Below, piece after piece: positions 21,598-30,093 of a stretch of 40,592 nt of DNA (within the stretch, counting starts at the first letter, position 1; the number at the start of each line of letters is the position of its first letter). This DNA comes from Burkholderia sp. SRS-W-2-2016 (GTDB lineage Bacteria; Pseudomonadota; Gammaproteobacteria; Burkholderiales; Burkholderiaceae). The notes under the pieces are model-generated. The model ran no database searches. It was not told the DNA's origin and worked only from the letters and a program-made list of their open reading frames with translations. The translations under genes and the position numbers were made by a program. The stretch covers positions 1-40,592 of the forward strand of contig NZ_MSDV01000002.1 in assembly GCF_001931485.1 (NCBI RefSeq). Reading direction: 5' to 3'.

Positions 21598-24276
21598 TTA
21601 AGAGCCGGTTTTACGCGCCGCGGTCTTCTTCGCCGGTGCCTTCCTGGCCGCTGTCTTCGCAGCAGGAGCCTTTTTCGCCGCTACCTTCTTCGCGGCCGGC
21701 TCTTCCTTCACTGCGACCGCGGTATCGCCGTCGTCCGATTCAGGCATCGCCTTGGCCGCCGAGCGAGCCGCCGAAGTCTTGGCAGCAGCGGTCTTCGCCG
21801 CGGTTTTACCCGCTGCCGGTTCCTTCTTCTCGAACTCGAAGCCGATCTTGCCGTCGTTCTGCTTGACGAGGAATGCCTTGAAGTTACGGCCCGTACGCGA
21901 CGACTTGAAGTTCGTCAGCAGATCGGTGCGGCCTTCTTCCAGCAGTTTGGCCATCTGCTCGCGGGCGATTTCCTGCTGCAGGATCACCTTGCCGGAGCGG
22001 AAGTCGCAGGTTTTCGGATTGGCGACCGAGTTCTCGCACACATAGCTCATGCCGTGCTCGAACACGCGGCCCTTGCACTTCGGGCACGCGCCGACCGGTT
22101 GCTGATCGGAGAAATCGGGCGGTTCGCCGTCTTCGCCGGCGGCATCCTGGCCGAAGTCGAATTCGAGCTTATAGTTCTTGATCTCGTCGTCGAGCGAGAG
22201 CTTCAGGATCGCCGAGAACGGCCGGCCCATCTTGCTGCGGAAACCCGACAGCGGTCCGATCGTTTTGTTCTGCAGCAGCTCTTCGACTTCCGGGATTTCG
22301 AACTGACGGCCGCCCGGAATCTTCGAGATCGAGAACTCGCACTTCGAGCACGCGAAGCGCCGGTAGTTTTCCTTCACCTGGCCGCCGCAATTCGGGCAAG
22401 GTGTTTCTAACGTCGCGTAATCGCCTGGGATCGTGTCCGAATCGTATTCCTTCGCGCGCTTGACGATGGTCTGCGTCATGCGCGCGATTTCCTGCATGAA
22501 CGCATCGCGCGGCAGGTTGCCGCGCTCCATCTGCGACAGCTTGTATTCCCACTCGCCGGTCAGCTCGGGCGCGGTCAGTTCCTTTACGCCGAGGCCGCGC
22601 AGCAGCGTCATCAGCTGGAACGCCTTGGCGGCCGGGATCAGGTCGCGGCCTTCGCGGATCAGATACTTTTCCGTCAGCAGACCTTCGATGATCGCCGCGC
22701 GCGTCGCCGGCGTGCCGAGACCCTTGGCCGCCATCGCTTCACGCAGTTCGTCGTCTTCGACCAGTTTGCCCGCGCCTTCCATCGCCGACAGCAGCGTCGC
22801 TTCGTTGTAGCGTGCGGGCGGCTTGGTGACCAGTTGCTGGGCGGCGATCTTGTCGGTCTTGACCTTTTCGTCCTTCTGCACCGGCACGAGATTCGCGTCG
22901 TCGCCGCTGGTTTCGCGGCCGTAGATCTGCAGCCAGCCCGGTTCGACCAGCACCTTGCCTTCGGTCTTGAAGTGATGACCGACGACTTCGGTGATGCGCG
23001 TCGTCACGCGATATTCGGCGGCCGGGAAGAACACCGCGAGGAAGCGCTTGACCACGAGGTCATAGAGCTTCTGTTCCGGCTCGGACAGGTTCTTCGGCGC
23101 CTGCAGCGTCGGGATGATTGCGAAGTGGTCGCTGATCTTCGAGTTGTCGAAGATGCGCTTGTTCGGCTTCACCCAGCCCTTGTCGAGCACCTGCTTCGCG
23201 AACGGCAGATAGTTGTTGCTCTCCTTGAGCATGCCGAGCGTCTGCTTGACCGTATCCAGATAGTCTTCCGGCAGCGCGCGCGCGTCGGTTCGCGGATAGG
23301 TCAGCACCTTGTGCTTTTCGTACAGCGCCTGCGCGAGACCGAGCGTGTTCTTCGCCGAGAAGCCGAAGCGGCCGTTGGCCTCACGCTGCAGGCTGGTCAG
23401 GTCGAACAGCGCCGGCGACAGTTGCGTGGACGGCTTCGACTCTTCGCTCACCGTGCCGAGCTGGCCACGGCAGGCCGCGACGATCGTCTCGGCCGCGGGC
23501 AGCGCCCACAGCCGCGAATCGCGCTTTTCCGGGTCGAACTCGTCGCGCTTGAATTTCGGGTCGTACCAGCGGCCTTCGTAGAAACCGCCCGCGCAGACGA
23601 ACTCGGCCTTCACTTCCCAGTAGTCGCGCGGCACGAAGCGGCGAATCTTCTCTTCGCGCTCGACCACGATCGACAGCGTCGGCGTCTGCACCCGCCCGAC
23701 CGTGGTCAGGAAGAAGCCGCCGCCCTTGCTGTTGAACGCGGTCATCGCGCGCGTGCCGTTGATGCCGACCAGCCAGTCCGCTTCCGAGCGGCAGCGCGCC
23801 GCGTCGGCGAGCGGCTGCATCTCTTCGTCGCTGCGCAGACGGGCGAAGCCGTCGCGGATCGAGCCGGCCGTCATCGACTGCAGCCACAGCCGTTGCACCG
23901 GCTGCTTCGCTTTCGCGTGCTGCGCGATCAGGCGGAAAATCAGTTCGCCCTCGCGCCCCGCGTCGCATGCGTTGATCAGACGGTCGATGTCCTTGCGCTT
24001 GATCAGCTTGGTCAGCACCTTCAGGCGCGACTCGCTCTTGGCGATCGGATTCAGATCGAAATGCGGCGGAATGACGGGCAGGTTGGCGAAGCTCCACTTG
24101 CCGCGCTTGACTTCGTAGTCGTCGGGCGCGGCGATTTCCAGCAGATGGCCCACTGCCGAGGAAAGGACGTAATCGTCGCTTTCGTAGTATTCGTCATGCT
24201 TGGTAAAGCCGCCCAAAGCGCGCGCGATGTCGTTCGCGACGGAAGGCTTTTCGGCGATGATCAGTGCTTTGGACAT
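21598..24276 (-). CDS. topB: DNA topoisomerase III
   Basis: This is an 892-residue type IA topoisomerase that decatenates DNA by single-strand passage. The TOPRIM domain holds KALIIAEKPSVA and DAGREGELIF (105-114). The catalytic tyrosine is Tyr327 in LTYPRTDAR, matching E. coli Tyr328. After the core there are two cysteine clusters typical of zinc ribbons (CPNCGG...CSKC and CPKCKG...CEN). A basic Ala/Lys/Pro-rich tail of about 70 residues resembles histone H1-like sequence. The start at 24276 (MSKALIIAEKP) matches the family; an upstream in-frame Met adds 30 unrelated residues. It is co-directional with dprA and the thioredoxin gene but seems to have its own promoter. Confidence 0.95.
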   Translation of the reverse strand: MSKALIIAEKPSVANDIARALGGFTKHDEYYESDDYVLSSAVGHLLEIAAPDDYEVKRGKWSFANLPVIPPHFDLNPIAKSESRLKVLTKLIKRKDIDRLINACDAGREGELIFRLIAQHAKAKQPVQRLWLQSMTAGSIRDGFARLRSDEEMQPLADAARCRSEADWLVGINGTRAMTAFNSKGGGFFLTTVGRVQTPTLSIVVEREEKIRRFVPRDYWEVKAEFVCAGGFYEGRWYDPKFKRDEFDPEKRDSRLWALPAAETIVAACRGQLGTVSEESKPSTQLSPALFDLTSLQREANGRFGFSAKNTLGLAQALYEKHKVLTYPRTDARALPEDYLDTVKQTLGMLKESNNYLPFAKQVLDKGWVKPNKRIFDNSKISDHFAIIPTLQAPKNLSEPEQKLYDLVVKRFLAVFFPAAEYRVTTRITEVVGHHFKTEGKVLVEPGWLQIYGRETSGDDANLVPVQKDEKVKTDKIAAQQLVTKPPARYNEATLLSAMEGAGKLVEDDELREAMAAKGLGTPATRAAIIEGLLTEKYLIREGRDLIPAAKAFQLMTLLRGLGVKELTAPELTGEWEYKLSQMERGNLPRDAFMQEIARMTQTIVKRAKEYDSDTIPGDYATLETPCPNCGGQVKENYRRFACSKCEFSISKIPGGRQFEIPEVEELLQNKTIGPLSGFRSKMGRPFSAILKLSLDDEIKNYKLEFDFGQDAAGEDGEPPDFSDQQPVGACPKCKGRVFEHGMSYVCENSVANPKTCDFRSGKVILQQEIAREQMAKLLEEGRTDLLTNFKSSRTGRNFKAFLVKQNDGKIGFEFEKKEPAAGKTAAKTAAAKTSAARSAAKAMPESDDGDTAVAVKEEPAAKKVAAKKAPAAKTAARKAPAKKTAARKTGS

Positions 24277-24368
24277 GACTCGATGTGAGGTTGGTAGATC
24301 CGGGTGGGTGGCCTTGCGCTCGCCCAAATGGCGCGCGATGCTCGTTTGCGACCTGTTTCGACCCATTA

Positions 24369-24409
24369 ACGACCGCTTTATAGCACAAGGCGCGAAGCGG
24401 TCGTGTCAA
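24369..24409 (-). promoter_or_regulatory. Candidate topB promoter with embedded inverted repeat
   Basis: On the minus strand an extended -10, TGCTATAAA (TATAAA at 24377-24382), lies about 100 bases before topB, and TTGACA (24404-24409) is 21 bases upstream of it. A perfect 10-base inverted repeat ACGACCGCTT (24369-24378) / AAGCGGTCGT (24395-24404) fills the space between. The long spacer with an internal dyad looks like an operator. The extended -10 could also work alone. Confidence 0.45.
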
Positions 24410-24577
24410 CTCTTTTGAAAGCGCGCCATCATAAGTGCGTGCCGCGCGGTTGATCAAGCTGCTGCAAACGCCGCTGGTGAAGCGCCGCGCCGGCTGCGTC
24501 GTCGTTCCCGGGCAGCCCTGCCGCAACGCGCGTCACGCGTTATCCCGCGATCGCCGCGCGGCGCGCGAAGGCCGCCG

Positions 24578-24955
24578 TCAGGCGACCGCCAGCGCCGGTC
24601 GCAGCTTCGGCGCGCCGGTCACGCCGGGCAGTGCGGTCAGGTCCGACAACATCCGCTCCACGATCGATACCTGCGGCAAAACCGTACCGAAAAAACGTGT
24701 CGTCACCGAGTCTTCGATCAGGATGGTCGGGAAATTCTCTACGTCCAGATCGTCGAAGCGGTCCGCATGGGTTTCGATGTCGATCCACGCGAAACAGACC
24801 TCCGGATGCCGCTCGGCGAGCCGGTTGAACGCGTCCCGGTACTCGCGACAGGTACCGCACCACTCCGCGCACAGACAGGCCACGAACAGCGTGCCGGGCT
24901 CGTTGACGCGCTCGGCGATCCGGTCATGGTCGGTGTCGAGGTTCAGCGCGGGCAT
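24578..24955 (-). CDS. Thioredoxin-family protein
   Basis: This is a 125-residue cytoplasmic thioredoxin-fold protein without signal peptide. The active site is WCGTC (32-36), a variant of the usual WCGPC. The cis-proline is Pro76 in NFPTILI. The start MPALNLDTDHD at 24955 has AAGGAAA upstream; longer in-frame starts overlap dprA. It lies 101 bases downstream of dprA and upstream of topB on the same strand. The order dprA-thioredoxin-topB is one I recall from Burkholderia chromosomes. The C-terminal 20 residues (LPGVTGAPKLRPALAVA) are non-conserved in character. Its redox partner is unknown. Confidence 0.88.
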   Translation of the reverse strand: MPALNLDTDHDRIAERVNEPGTLFVACLCAEWCGTCREYRDAFNRLAERHPEVCFAWIDIETHADRFDDLDVENFPTILIEDSVTTRFFGTVLPQVSIVERMLSDLTALPGVTGAPKLRPALAVA

Positions 24956-25056
24956 GGGACGGTTTCCTTGTGTACGGTATCGGGTGCTTTGGCGCGAATG
25001 TAGCATGGCCGGTCCCGAAGAGTGGCCAATCTCCATTGACTTAGCGCAAGCGCGGT

Positions 25057-26409
25057 TCACTCATGATGGGCACGGACGAAGCGGCCGCCGGGCAGCAGCG
25101 TGACCTCGCCGGCGAGTTCGAGTTGCAGCAGCGTCGCGTGCAACGCGGCGTCCTCCATCTCGGTGCGGGCGGCGAGAATTTCAAGCGAGGTCGGCGAATG
25201 GCCGAGCGCGGCTAGCAGGCGCTCGGCTTCGGGGGCGAGCGCGGGCGCTGCACGCGCAGCAGAGGAGGGCTGCTCTGCTAACGCCGAAGTGGACCGGAGC
25301 GGCTCCGCAAACGCCGGGGCGGACCCAGCAGGTTTCTCGAACTCCGCGGTGGACGGAGTTGGTTCCGCGAACGTCGTGGTGGTCGATCCGGCTGGCCGTG
25401 GCGTTGCCGCGACGGATGAGGACCTAAGCTCGCCCGGGCGCGAGCGCCGCGCACCGCCGGCTTCCGGCCGACCACACCGCTTCAACGGCCGCTGCGCCTC
25501 TGCCGTCGCCCGCCTCGCGAACCCAAGCTCCTCCAGCACCTCATCCGGAGTTTCCACCAGCCGCGCCCCCTGCTTGATCATCCGATGACACCCGCGCGCC
25601 AGCGGCGCGTGAATCGACCCGGGCAGCGCGAACACATCGCGCCCCATCTCGTTGGCGAGCCGCGCGGTGATCAGCGAGCCCGAGCGCATCGCCGCCTCGA
25701 CGACCACGACCCCGCTGACCAGCCCGGCAATCAGCCGGTTGCGCTGCGGAAAATTGGCGGCGCGCGCCGGCGTGCCGAGCGGCCATTCGGAGACGATCGC
25801 GCCTTGCGCGGCGATCTGCTTCGCGAGCGCGTGATGCACGGCCGGATACACGAGGTCCGCGCCAGTGCCGATCACCGCGACGGTCGCGCCGATGCCTTCG
25901 AGGCCGCCCAGGTGCGCGGCGCCGTCGATGCCGAGCGCGAGCCCCGACACGATCGTCACCCCCGCCATCGACAGCTCGCGCGCGAACCGCCGCGCGTCCT
26001 CGAGACCCTGCGGCGTCGCGCTGCGGCTGCCGACCAGCGCGACCGCCGGCGTGTGCAGCACGTCGAGCCGGCCCTTTATATATAGCAGCGGCGGCGGATC
26101 GGGCATCGTCAGCAGCGCGGGCGGATAGGCGGGGTCGTCGAGCGTGACGATCTGATTGCCCGGCAACTCGCGCCACGCGAGCACCGCGTCGAGTTGGGCG
26201 TCGAAAGCCGCGCCCGCCGGCGTCAGCGCCGCGCGCGCGGCGGCCTCGCCGGCAACCTCGGCGAGCACCTCCGGTGGTCGCTCGAAAATCGCTTCCGGTA
26301 GCCCGAACGTGCTCAGCAGCAGCCGCAGCGCGGCGGGCCTGAGCCCCGGCGCGAGCGACAGTCGCAGCCAGGCGGCCAGTTCGACACGGGTTGCGGGCAA
26401 CGCATGCAT
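25057..26409 (-). CDS. dprA: DNA-processing protein DprA
   Basis: This is a 450-residue protein that loads RecA on incoming single-stranded DNA during natural transformation. The N-terminal helical domain runs to about residue 90. The Rossmann-like DNA-binding core spans about 95-300 (LVGSRSATPQGLEDARRFA, VSGLALGIDGAAH, VIGTGADLVYPAVH, FPQRNRLIAGL, EAAMRSGSLITARLA). A winged-helix domain closes the protein (LGHSPTSLEILAARTEM). Between core and winged helix sits a long Pro/Ala/Thr-rich linker with a 30-base tandem repeat. GAGGAG precedes the ATG at 26409. It is divergent from def and probably leads the dprA-thioredoxin transcript. Confidence 0.94.
   Translation of the reverse strand: MHALPATRVELAAWLRLSLAPGLRPAALRLLLSTFGLPEAIFERPPEVLAEVAGEAAARAALTPAGAAFDAQLDAVLAWRELPGNQIVTLDDPAYPPALLTMPDPPPLLYIKGRLDVLHTPAVALVGSRSATPQGLEDARRFARELSMAGVTIVSGLALGIDGAAHLGGLEGIGATVAVIGTGADLVYPAVHHALAKQIAAQGAIVSEWPLGTPARAANFPQRNRLIAGLVSGVVVVEAAMRSGSLITARLANEMGRDVFALPGSIHAPLARGCHRMIKQGARLVETPDEVLEELGFARRATAEAQRPLKRCGRPEAGGARRSRPGELRSSSVAATPRPAGSTTTTFAEPTPSTAEFEKPAGSAPAFAEPLRSTSALAEQPSSAARAAPALAPEAERLLAALGHSPTSLEILAARTEMEDAALHATLLQLELAGEVTLLPGGRFVRAHHE
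25268..25387 (-). repeat. Four-unit 30-base tandem repeat inside dprA
   Basis: Four degenerate 30-base units in a row (25268-25297, 25298-25327, 25328-25357, 25358-25387) encode ten-residue units of the type xxSTxxFAEP, for example TPSTAEFEKP, AGSAPAFAEP and LRSTSALAEQ. They form part of the flexible linker of DprA, and the reading frame is preserved because the unit is a multiple of three. Confidence 0.8.
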
Positions 26410-26656
26410 GCAGATCGCTCCTCTGGCGAGGCCTGCGGTCAGACCGTCACCATGCTAGAATTTTCATCATCCGAAATAACTGCTGCGCCGCGCCGGTTCG
26501 CGCGGGCTCGTCGTCGGGCGCTCGAGTCGAAGCGTGTTGAATCGAACCGGTTCGACATCATCTATCCTCTGCGTATCACGACGGGCTCACAAGCTGGCCA
26601 AACGGCCAACGCGAGCCTTCCCAGGCCTCGCGGCGTCAAAAAACACACTCGAAATC

Positions 26657-27160
26657 ATGGCTTTACTGAACATTCTCAATTACCCGGACAAACGGCTGCA
26701 CAAGGTGGCGAAGCCGGTCGCGGAAGTCAACGACCGCATCCGCCGTCTCGTCGCCGACATGGCCGAGACCATGTACGGCGCGCCCGGCGTCGGTCTCGCC
26801 GCGACCCAGGTCGACGTGCATGAGCGCGTGATCGTGATCGACGTGTCGGAAACGCACGACGAGTTGCTCGCGTTCATCAACCCGGAAATCGTCTGGTCGA
26901 GCAACGAGAAGAAGCTCTCGGAAGAGGGTTGTCTGTCGGTGCCGGGCATCTATGACAACGTCGAGCGCGCCGAGAAAGTTCGTGTGCGCGCGCTGAACGA
27001 AAAGGGCGAAACCTTCGAGATCGATTGCGAAGGGCTGCTCGCCGTGTGTATCCAGCATGAAATGGATCACCTGATGGGCCGCGTGTTCGTCGAGTACCTG
27101 TCGCCGCTCAAGCAGACCCGCATCAAGAGCAGGATGAAGAAGCTCGCCCACGCGATGTAA
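26657..27160 (+). CDS. def: Peptide deformylase
   Basis: This is a 167-residue metalloenzyme that removes the formyl group from the N-terminal methionine of new proteins. All three family motifs are intact: GVGLAATQ (44-51), EGCLSVP (90-96) with metal ligand Cys92, and QHEMDHL (133-139) with His134, Glu135 and His138. I chose the ATG at 26657 because [11 protein letters not shown] is the usual deformylase start. Upstream in-frame codons add a basic stretch with no homology I recognise. It is 32 bases upstream of fmt, the enzyme that adds the formyl group to initiator tRNA, and the two should form an operon. Confidence 0.96.
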   Translation: MALLNILNYPDKRLHKVAKPVAEVNDRIRRLVADMAETMYGAPGVGLAATQVDVHERVIVIDVSETHDELLAFINPEIVWSSNEKKLSEEGCLSVPGIYDNVERAEKVRVRALNEKGETFEIDCEGLLAVCIQHEMDHLMGRVFVEYLSPLKQTRIKSRMKKLAHAM

Positions 27161-27192
27161 CGCGCGTTCACCTTGCCTATCGCTGTCCATTC

Positions 27193-28188
27193 ATGAGTCA
27201 TTCGTTGCGCGTCATCTTCGCCGGTACGCCGGAATTCGCCGCGGCCGCGCTGGCCGCGATTCATCGCGCCGGTTTTTCGGTGCCGCTGGTGCTGACCCAG
27301 CCGGACCGGCCCGCCGGCCGCGGCATGAAACTGCAGGCGAGCCCGGTCAAGCGCTACGCGCAGGAGCATGGGCTGGCGGTCGCGCAGCCCACCTCGCTGC
27401 GCCGCGCCGGTAAATATCCGGAGGAAGCCGCAGCCGCGATCGAACAACTGCGCGCGACGCCGCACGACGTGATGGTGGTTGCCGCGTACGGGCTGATCCT
27501 GCCGCAGGAAGTGCTCGATATTCCGCGCCACGGCTGCATCAATATTCACGCGTCGCTGCTGCCGCGCTGGCGCGGCGCCGCGCCGATCCATCGCGCGATC
27601 GAGGCGGGCGACGCGCAAACCGGCATCACGCTGATGCAGATGGACGCCGGCCTCGACACCGGCGCGATGATCTCCGAAGTGCGCACCCCGATCGCCGCCG
27701 ACGACACCACCGCGACGCTGCACGACCGCCTCGCCGAGGACGGCGCGCAGCTGATCGTCGATGCGCTGATCGAACTCGAACGCAGCGGCAAGCTCGCGTC
27801 GACGCCGCAGCCGGCCGACGGCGTGACCTACGCCGAAAAAATCGCCAAGCACGAAGCGGCGCTCGACTGGCGCCGGCCGGCCGACGCGCTGGCCCGTCAG
27901 GTGCGCGCGTTCGATCCGTTCCCGGGCGGCGCGGGCACGCTCGAAGACGGCAGCATCGTGAAGATCTGGGCCGCCGCAGCGGTGGCCGCGCCGGCTGCCG
28001 CCGCGGGCGACGCGCCCGGCACGATCACCGAGGTTTCGCCCGAAGGCGTGATCGTGGCCTGCGGCGAACGCGCATTGCGTCTGACGCAATTGCAGAAACC
28101 CGGCGGCAAACGCCTGCCGGTGCGTGAATTTCTCGCCGGTTCGACGCTCGTCGCCGGCCAGCGTTTCCAACTTCCGGTAGCAGGATAA
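27193..28188 (+). CDS. fmt: Methionyl-tRNA formyltransferase
   Basis: This is a 331-residue enzyme that transfers a formyl group from 10-formyltetrahydrofolate to Met-tRNA for translation initiation. The N-terminal catalytic domain has FAGTPEFAA at the start. The triad is Asn117 and His119 ([18 protein letters not shown]) and Asp155 (MDAGLDTG). The C-terminal tRNA-binding domain begins near residue 225 ([15 protein letters not shown]), and the loop with [14 protein letters not shown] is an alanine-rich insertion. It follows def by 32 bases. Confidence 0.96.
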   Translation: MSHSLRVIFAGTPEFAAAALAAIHRAGFSVPLVLTQPDRPAGRGMKLQASPVKRYAQEHGLAVAQPTSLRRAGKYPEEAAAAIEQLRATPHDVMVVAAYGLILPQEVLDIPRHGCINIHASLLPRWRGAAPIHRAIEAGDAQTGITLMQMDAGLDTGAMISEVRTPIAADDTTATLHDRLAEDGAQLIVDALIELERSGKLASTPQPADGVTYAEKIAKHEAALDWRRPADALARQVRAFDPFPGGAGTLEDGSIVKIWAAAAVAAPAAAAGDAPGTITEVSPEGVIVACGERALRLTQLQKPGGKRLPVREFLAGSTLVAGQRFQLPVAG

Positions 28189-28303
28189 GCGCGGCGCGGG
28201 CGGCTGAACATCGACCGTTCGGCCGAGCTTGACGGCACCCGCCAAGCCCCCGCCGCGCGTTAGAATCCTCCATGCAACAGGCACAGTTTCGAGGGTTCAT
28301 CAC

Positions 28304-28951
28304 ATGTTCGGCATCGTCCATTTCGAGTTTTTCGTCGTCGCGGTTTTTCTTCTGAACGTCACCCCGGGGCCGGATACGGCCTATATCGTCGGGCGCAGCG
28401 TCGCGCAGGGCCGCGGCGCGGGCCTGATGTCGGCGCTCGGCATTTCGGCGGGCTGCTGCATTCATTCGCTGGCTTGCGCGTTCGGCCTGACCGCGCTGCT
28501 GGCCGCGTCGGCAACGGCATTCACGGTGATCAAATTCGTCGGCGCGATGTATCTGATCTATCTGGGCGTGCGCCTGATTTTCTCGAAGCCGGCCGACGAC
28601 GTCCCGGCCGGCGACACCCGCGCGTCGTCCTCGTCCGCGCCGAAGTCGCTGCGCCAGCTGTTCCTGCAAGGTTTCTGGACCAACGTGCTGAACCCGAAGG
28701 TGGTGCTGTTCTTCGTGTCGTTCTTCCCGCAGTTCGTCGCGACCGGCAGCGAGCACAAGACTTTCGCGTTCCTCACGCTCGGCGCGGTGTTCGTCGTGAT
28801 GAGCATGCTCTGGAACAGCTTCGTCGCGTGGATCGCGGGCAGCGTCACGCAACGCTTTTCGGGCAAGCCGACGGTCAAGCGCTGGCTCGACCGCGGTGTC
28901 GGCAGCGCGTTCGTCGGCCTCGGCATCAAGCTGGCAACCACGTCGCGCTGA
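28304..28951 (+). CDS. LysE-family transporter
   Basis: This is a 215-residue inner-membrane protein of the LysE/RhtB exporter family, with about six hydrophobic segments. The N-terminal signature is VTPGPDTAYIVGRSVAQGRG, followed by LGISAGCCIHSLA and, in the second half, FWTNVLNPKVVLFFVSFFPQF. Both segments are typical of the family. The ATG at 28304 has CGAGGG upstream. It sits between fmt and htpX in the arrangement I associate with Burkholderia. It differs from the LysE protein at 10728-11315, so the window has two distinct members. Confidence 0.9.
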   Translation: MFGIVHFEFFVVAVFLLNVTPGPDTAYIVGRSVAQGRGAGLMSALGISAGCCIHSLACAFGLTALLAASATAFTVIKFVGAMYLIYLGVRLIFSKPADDVPAGDTRASSSSAPKSLRQLFLQGFWTNVLNPKVVLFFVSFFPQFVATGSEHKTFAFLTLGAVFVVMSMLWNSFVAWIAGSVTQRFSGKPTVKRWLDRGVGSAFVGLGIKLATTSR

Positions 28952-28976
28952 TTGAATTTTCCCGTCCCGCCCATAT
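28952..28976 (+). promoter_or_regulatory. Candidate heat-shock (sigma-32-like) promoter of htpX
   Basis: TTGAAT (28952-28957) and GCCCATAT (28969-28976) are separated by 11 bases. They resemble the sigma-32 pattern TTGAAA-N11-16-CCCCAT. htpX is a heat-shock gene in E. coli. A TACAAT -10-like element at about 28993 could be an additional housekeeping start, with no good -35. Confidence 0.4.
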
Positions 28977-29058
28977 CTAACATTTCGCTTACAATCTCGG
29001 CCGCCGCGATCGCGCGGCGTGGAGACGAAGCCCACGTTTGGGGCAAGGAGTTGCAGAC

Positions 29059-29916
29059 ATGTTCAATTGGGTAAAAACCGGGATGCTGATGGCCGCCATC
29101 ACGGGCCTGTTCATCGTGATCGGCGGGATGATCGGCGGCTCGCGCGGCATGATGCTCGCGTTCATCATTGCCCTCGGGATGAATTTCTTCTCGTACTGGT
29201 TTTCCGACAAGATGGTTCTGCGCATGTACAACGCGCAGGAAGTCGACGAAAACAGTGCGCCGCAGTTCTATCGGATGGTGCGCGAGCTGGCCACGCGCGC
29301 CAATCTGCCGATGCCGCGCGTCTACCTGATCAACGAAGACGCGCCGAACGCGTTCGCGACCGGCCGCAATCCGGAGCATGCGGCCGTCGCGGCGACCACC
29401 GGCATTCTGCGAGTGCTGTCCGAGCGCGAAATGCGCGGTGTGATGGCGCACGAACTCGCGCACGTGAAGCACCGCGACATTCTGATCTCGACGATTTCGG
29501 CGACGATGGCCGGCGCGATTTCCGCTTTGGCGAACTTCGCGATGTTCTTCGGCGGCCGCGACGAAAACGGCCGTCCGGCGAACCCGATCGCGAGCATCGC
29601 GGTCGCGCTGCTCGCGCCGATCGCCGGTGCGCTGATCCAGATGGCGATTTCGCGCGCGCGTGAATTCGAAGCCGACCGTGGCGGCGCGCAGATTTCCGGC
29701 GACCCGCAGGCGTTGGCATCGGCGCTCGACAAGATTCATCGCTACGCGAGCGGCATCCCGTTCCCGACCGCGGAGGCGCATCCGGCCACCGCGCAGATGA
29801 TGATCATGAATCCCTTGAGTGGCGGTGGTATCGCCAACCTGTTTAGCACTCACCCGGCCACCGAAGAACGCGTCGTAAGATTGATGGAAATGGCGCGTAC
29901 TGGGCGTTTCGAGTGA
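29059..29916 (+). CDS. htpX: Membrane zinc metalloprotease HtpX
   Basis: This is a 285-residue M48-family inner-membrane protease that degrades misfolded membrane proteins together with FtsH. Two N-terminal membrane helices (about 8-25 and 31-48) are followed by the cytoplasmic metal site HELAH (131-135), with the third ligand Glu202 in REFEAD. Two more hydrophobic segments lie at about 143-165 and 175-197. AAGGAG precedes the ATG at 29059. The gene is complete, and it is the last core gene before the integrase, so the island insertion did not truncate it. Confidence 0.95.
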   Translation: MFNWVKTGMLMAAITGLFIVIGGMIGGSRGMMLAFIIALGMNFFSYWFSDKMVLRMYNAQEVDENSAPQFYRMVRELATRANLPMPRVYLINEDAPNAFATGRNPEHAAVAATTGILRVLSEREMRGVMAHELAHVKHRDILISTISATMAGAISALANFAMFFGGRDENGRPANPIASIAVALLAPIAGALIQMAISRAREFEADRGGAQISGDPQALASALDKIHRYASGIPFPTAEAHPATAQMMIMNPLSGGGIANLFSTHPATEERVVRLMEMARTGRFE

Positions 29917-29950
29917 TTCGATGGGTTATTCCAGCGCTTCAAAACTGATC

Positions 29951-29975
29951 CGGTCGCCCACCCGCAAGGCGACCG
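29951..29975 (+). terminator. Hairpin downstream of htpX
   Basis: CGGTCGCC (29951-29958) and GGCGACCG (29968-29975) form a perfect eight-base stem with a nine-base loop, 35 bases after the htpX stop. There is no T-run. It may end the htpX transcript. Its position at the core/island junction also makes it a candidate part of the attachment site. Confidence 0.4.
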
Positions 29976-30013
29976 CATCCGGCGGAAGTAACCGGTTCTG
30001 ACCGGGTAGGGAA

Positions 30014-30063
30014 GGATACGCGGGGGATACGCGGCAACATGATGATTGCGTATCCCCGTATCC
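30014..30063. repeat. Direct and inverted repeat cluster before the integrase gene
   Basis: Two direct copies of GGATACGCGG (30014-30023 and 30025-30034) are followed, after about 13 bases, by two inverted copies, GCGTATCC (30048-30055) and CGTATCC (30057-30063). The cluster lies 30 bases upstream of the integrase ATG. Such layouts serve as operator sites or as recombinase arm-binding sites, and I cannot tell which. Confidence 0.65.
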
Positions 30064-30093
30064 TACGGGCTGGCCCACCCTCACGCCCGCCTC

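Noticed and set aside
25268..25387. 30-base tandem repeats considered as a CRISPR array
   Set aside because: The units are directly adjacent with no spacers, are degenerate, and lie in frame inside dprA.
30046..30093. TTG at 30046 as the integrase start
   Set aside because: It lies inside the inverted-repeat cluster and has no ribosome binding site, and the arm-binding domain begins after the ATG at 30094. A TTG start cannot be fully excluded.
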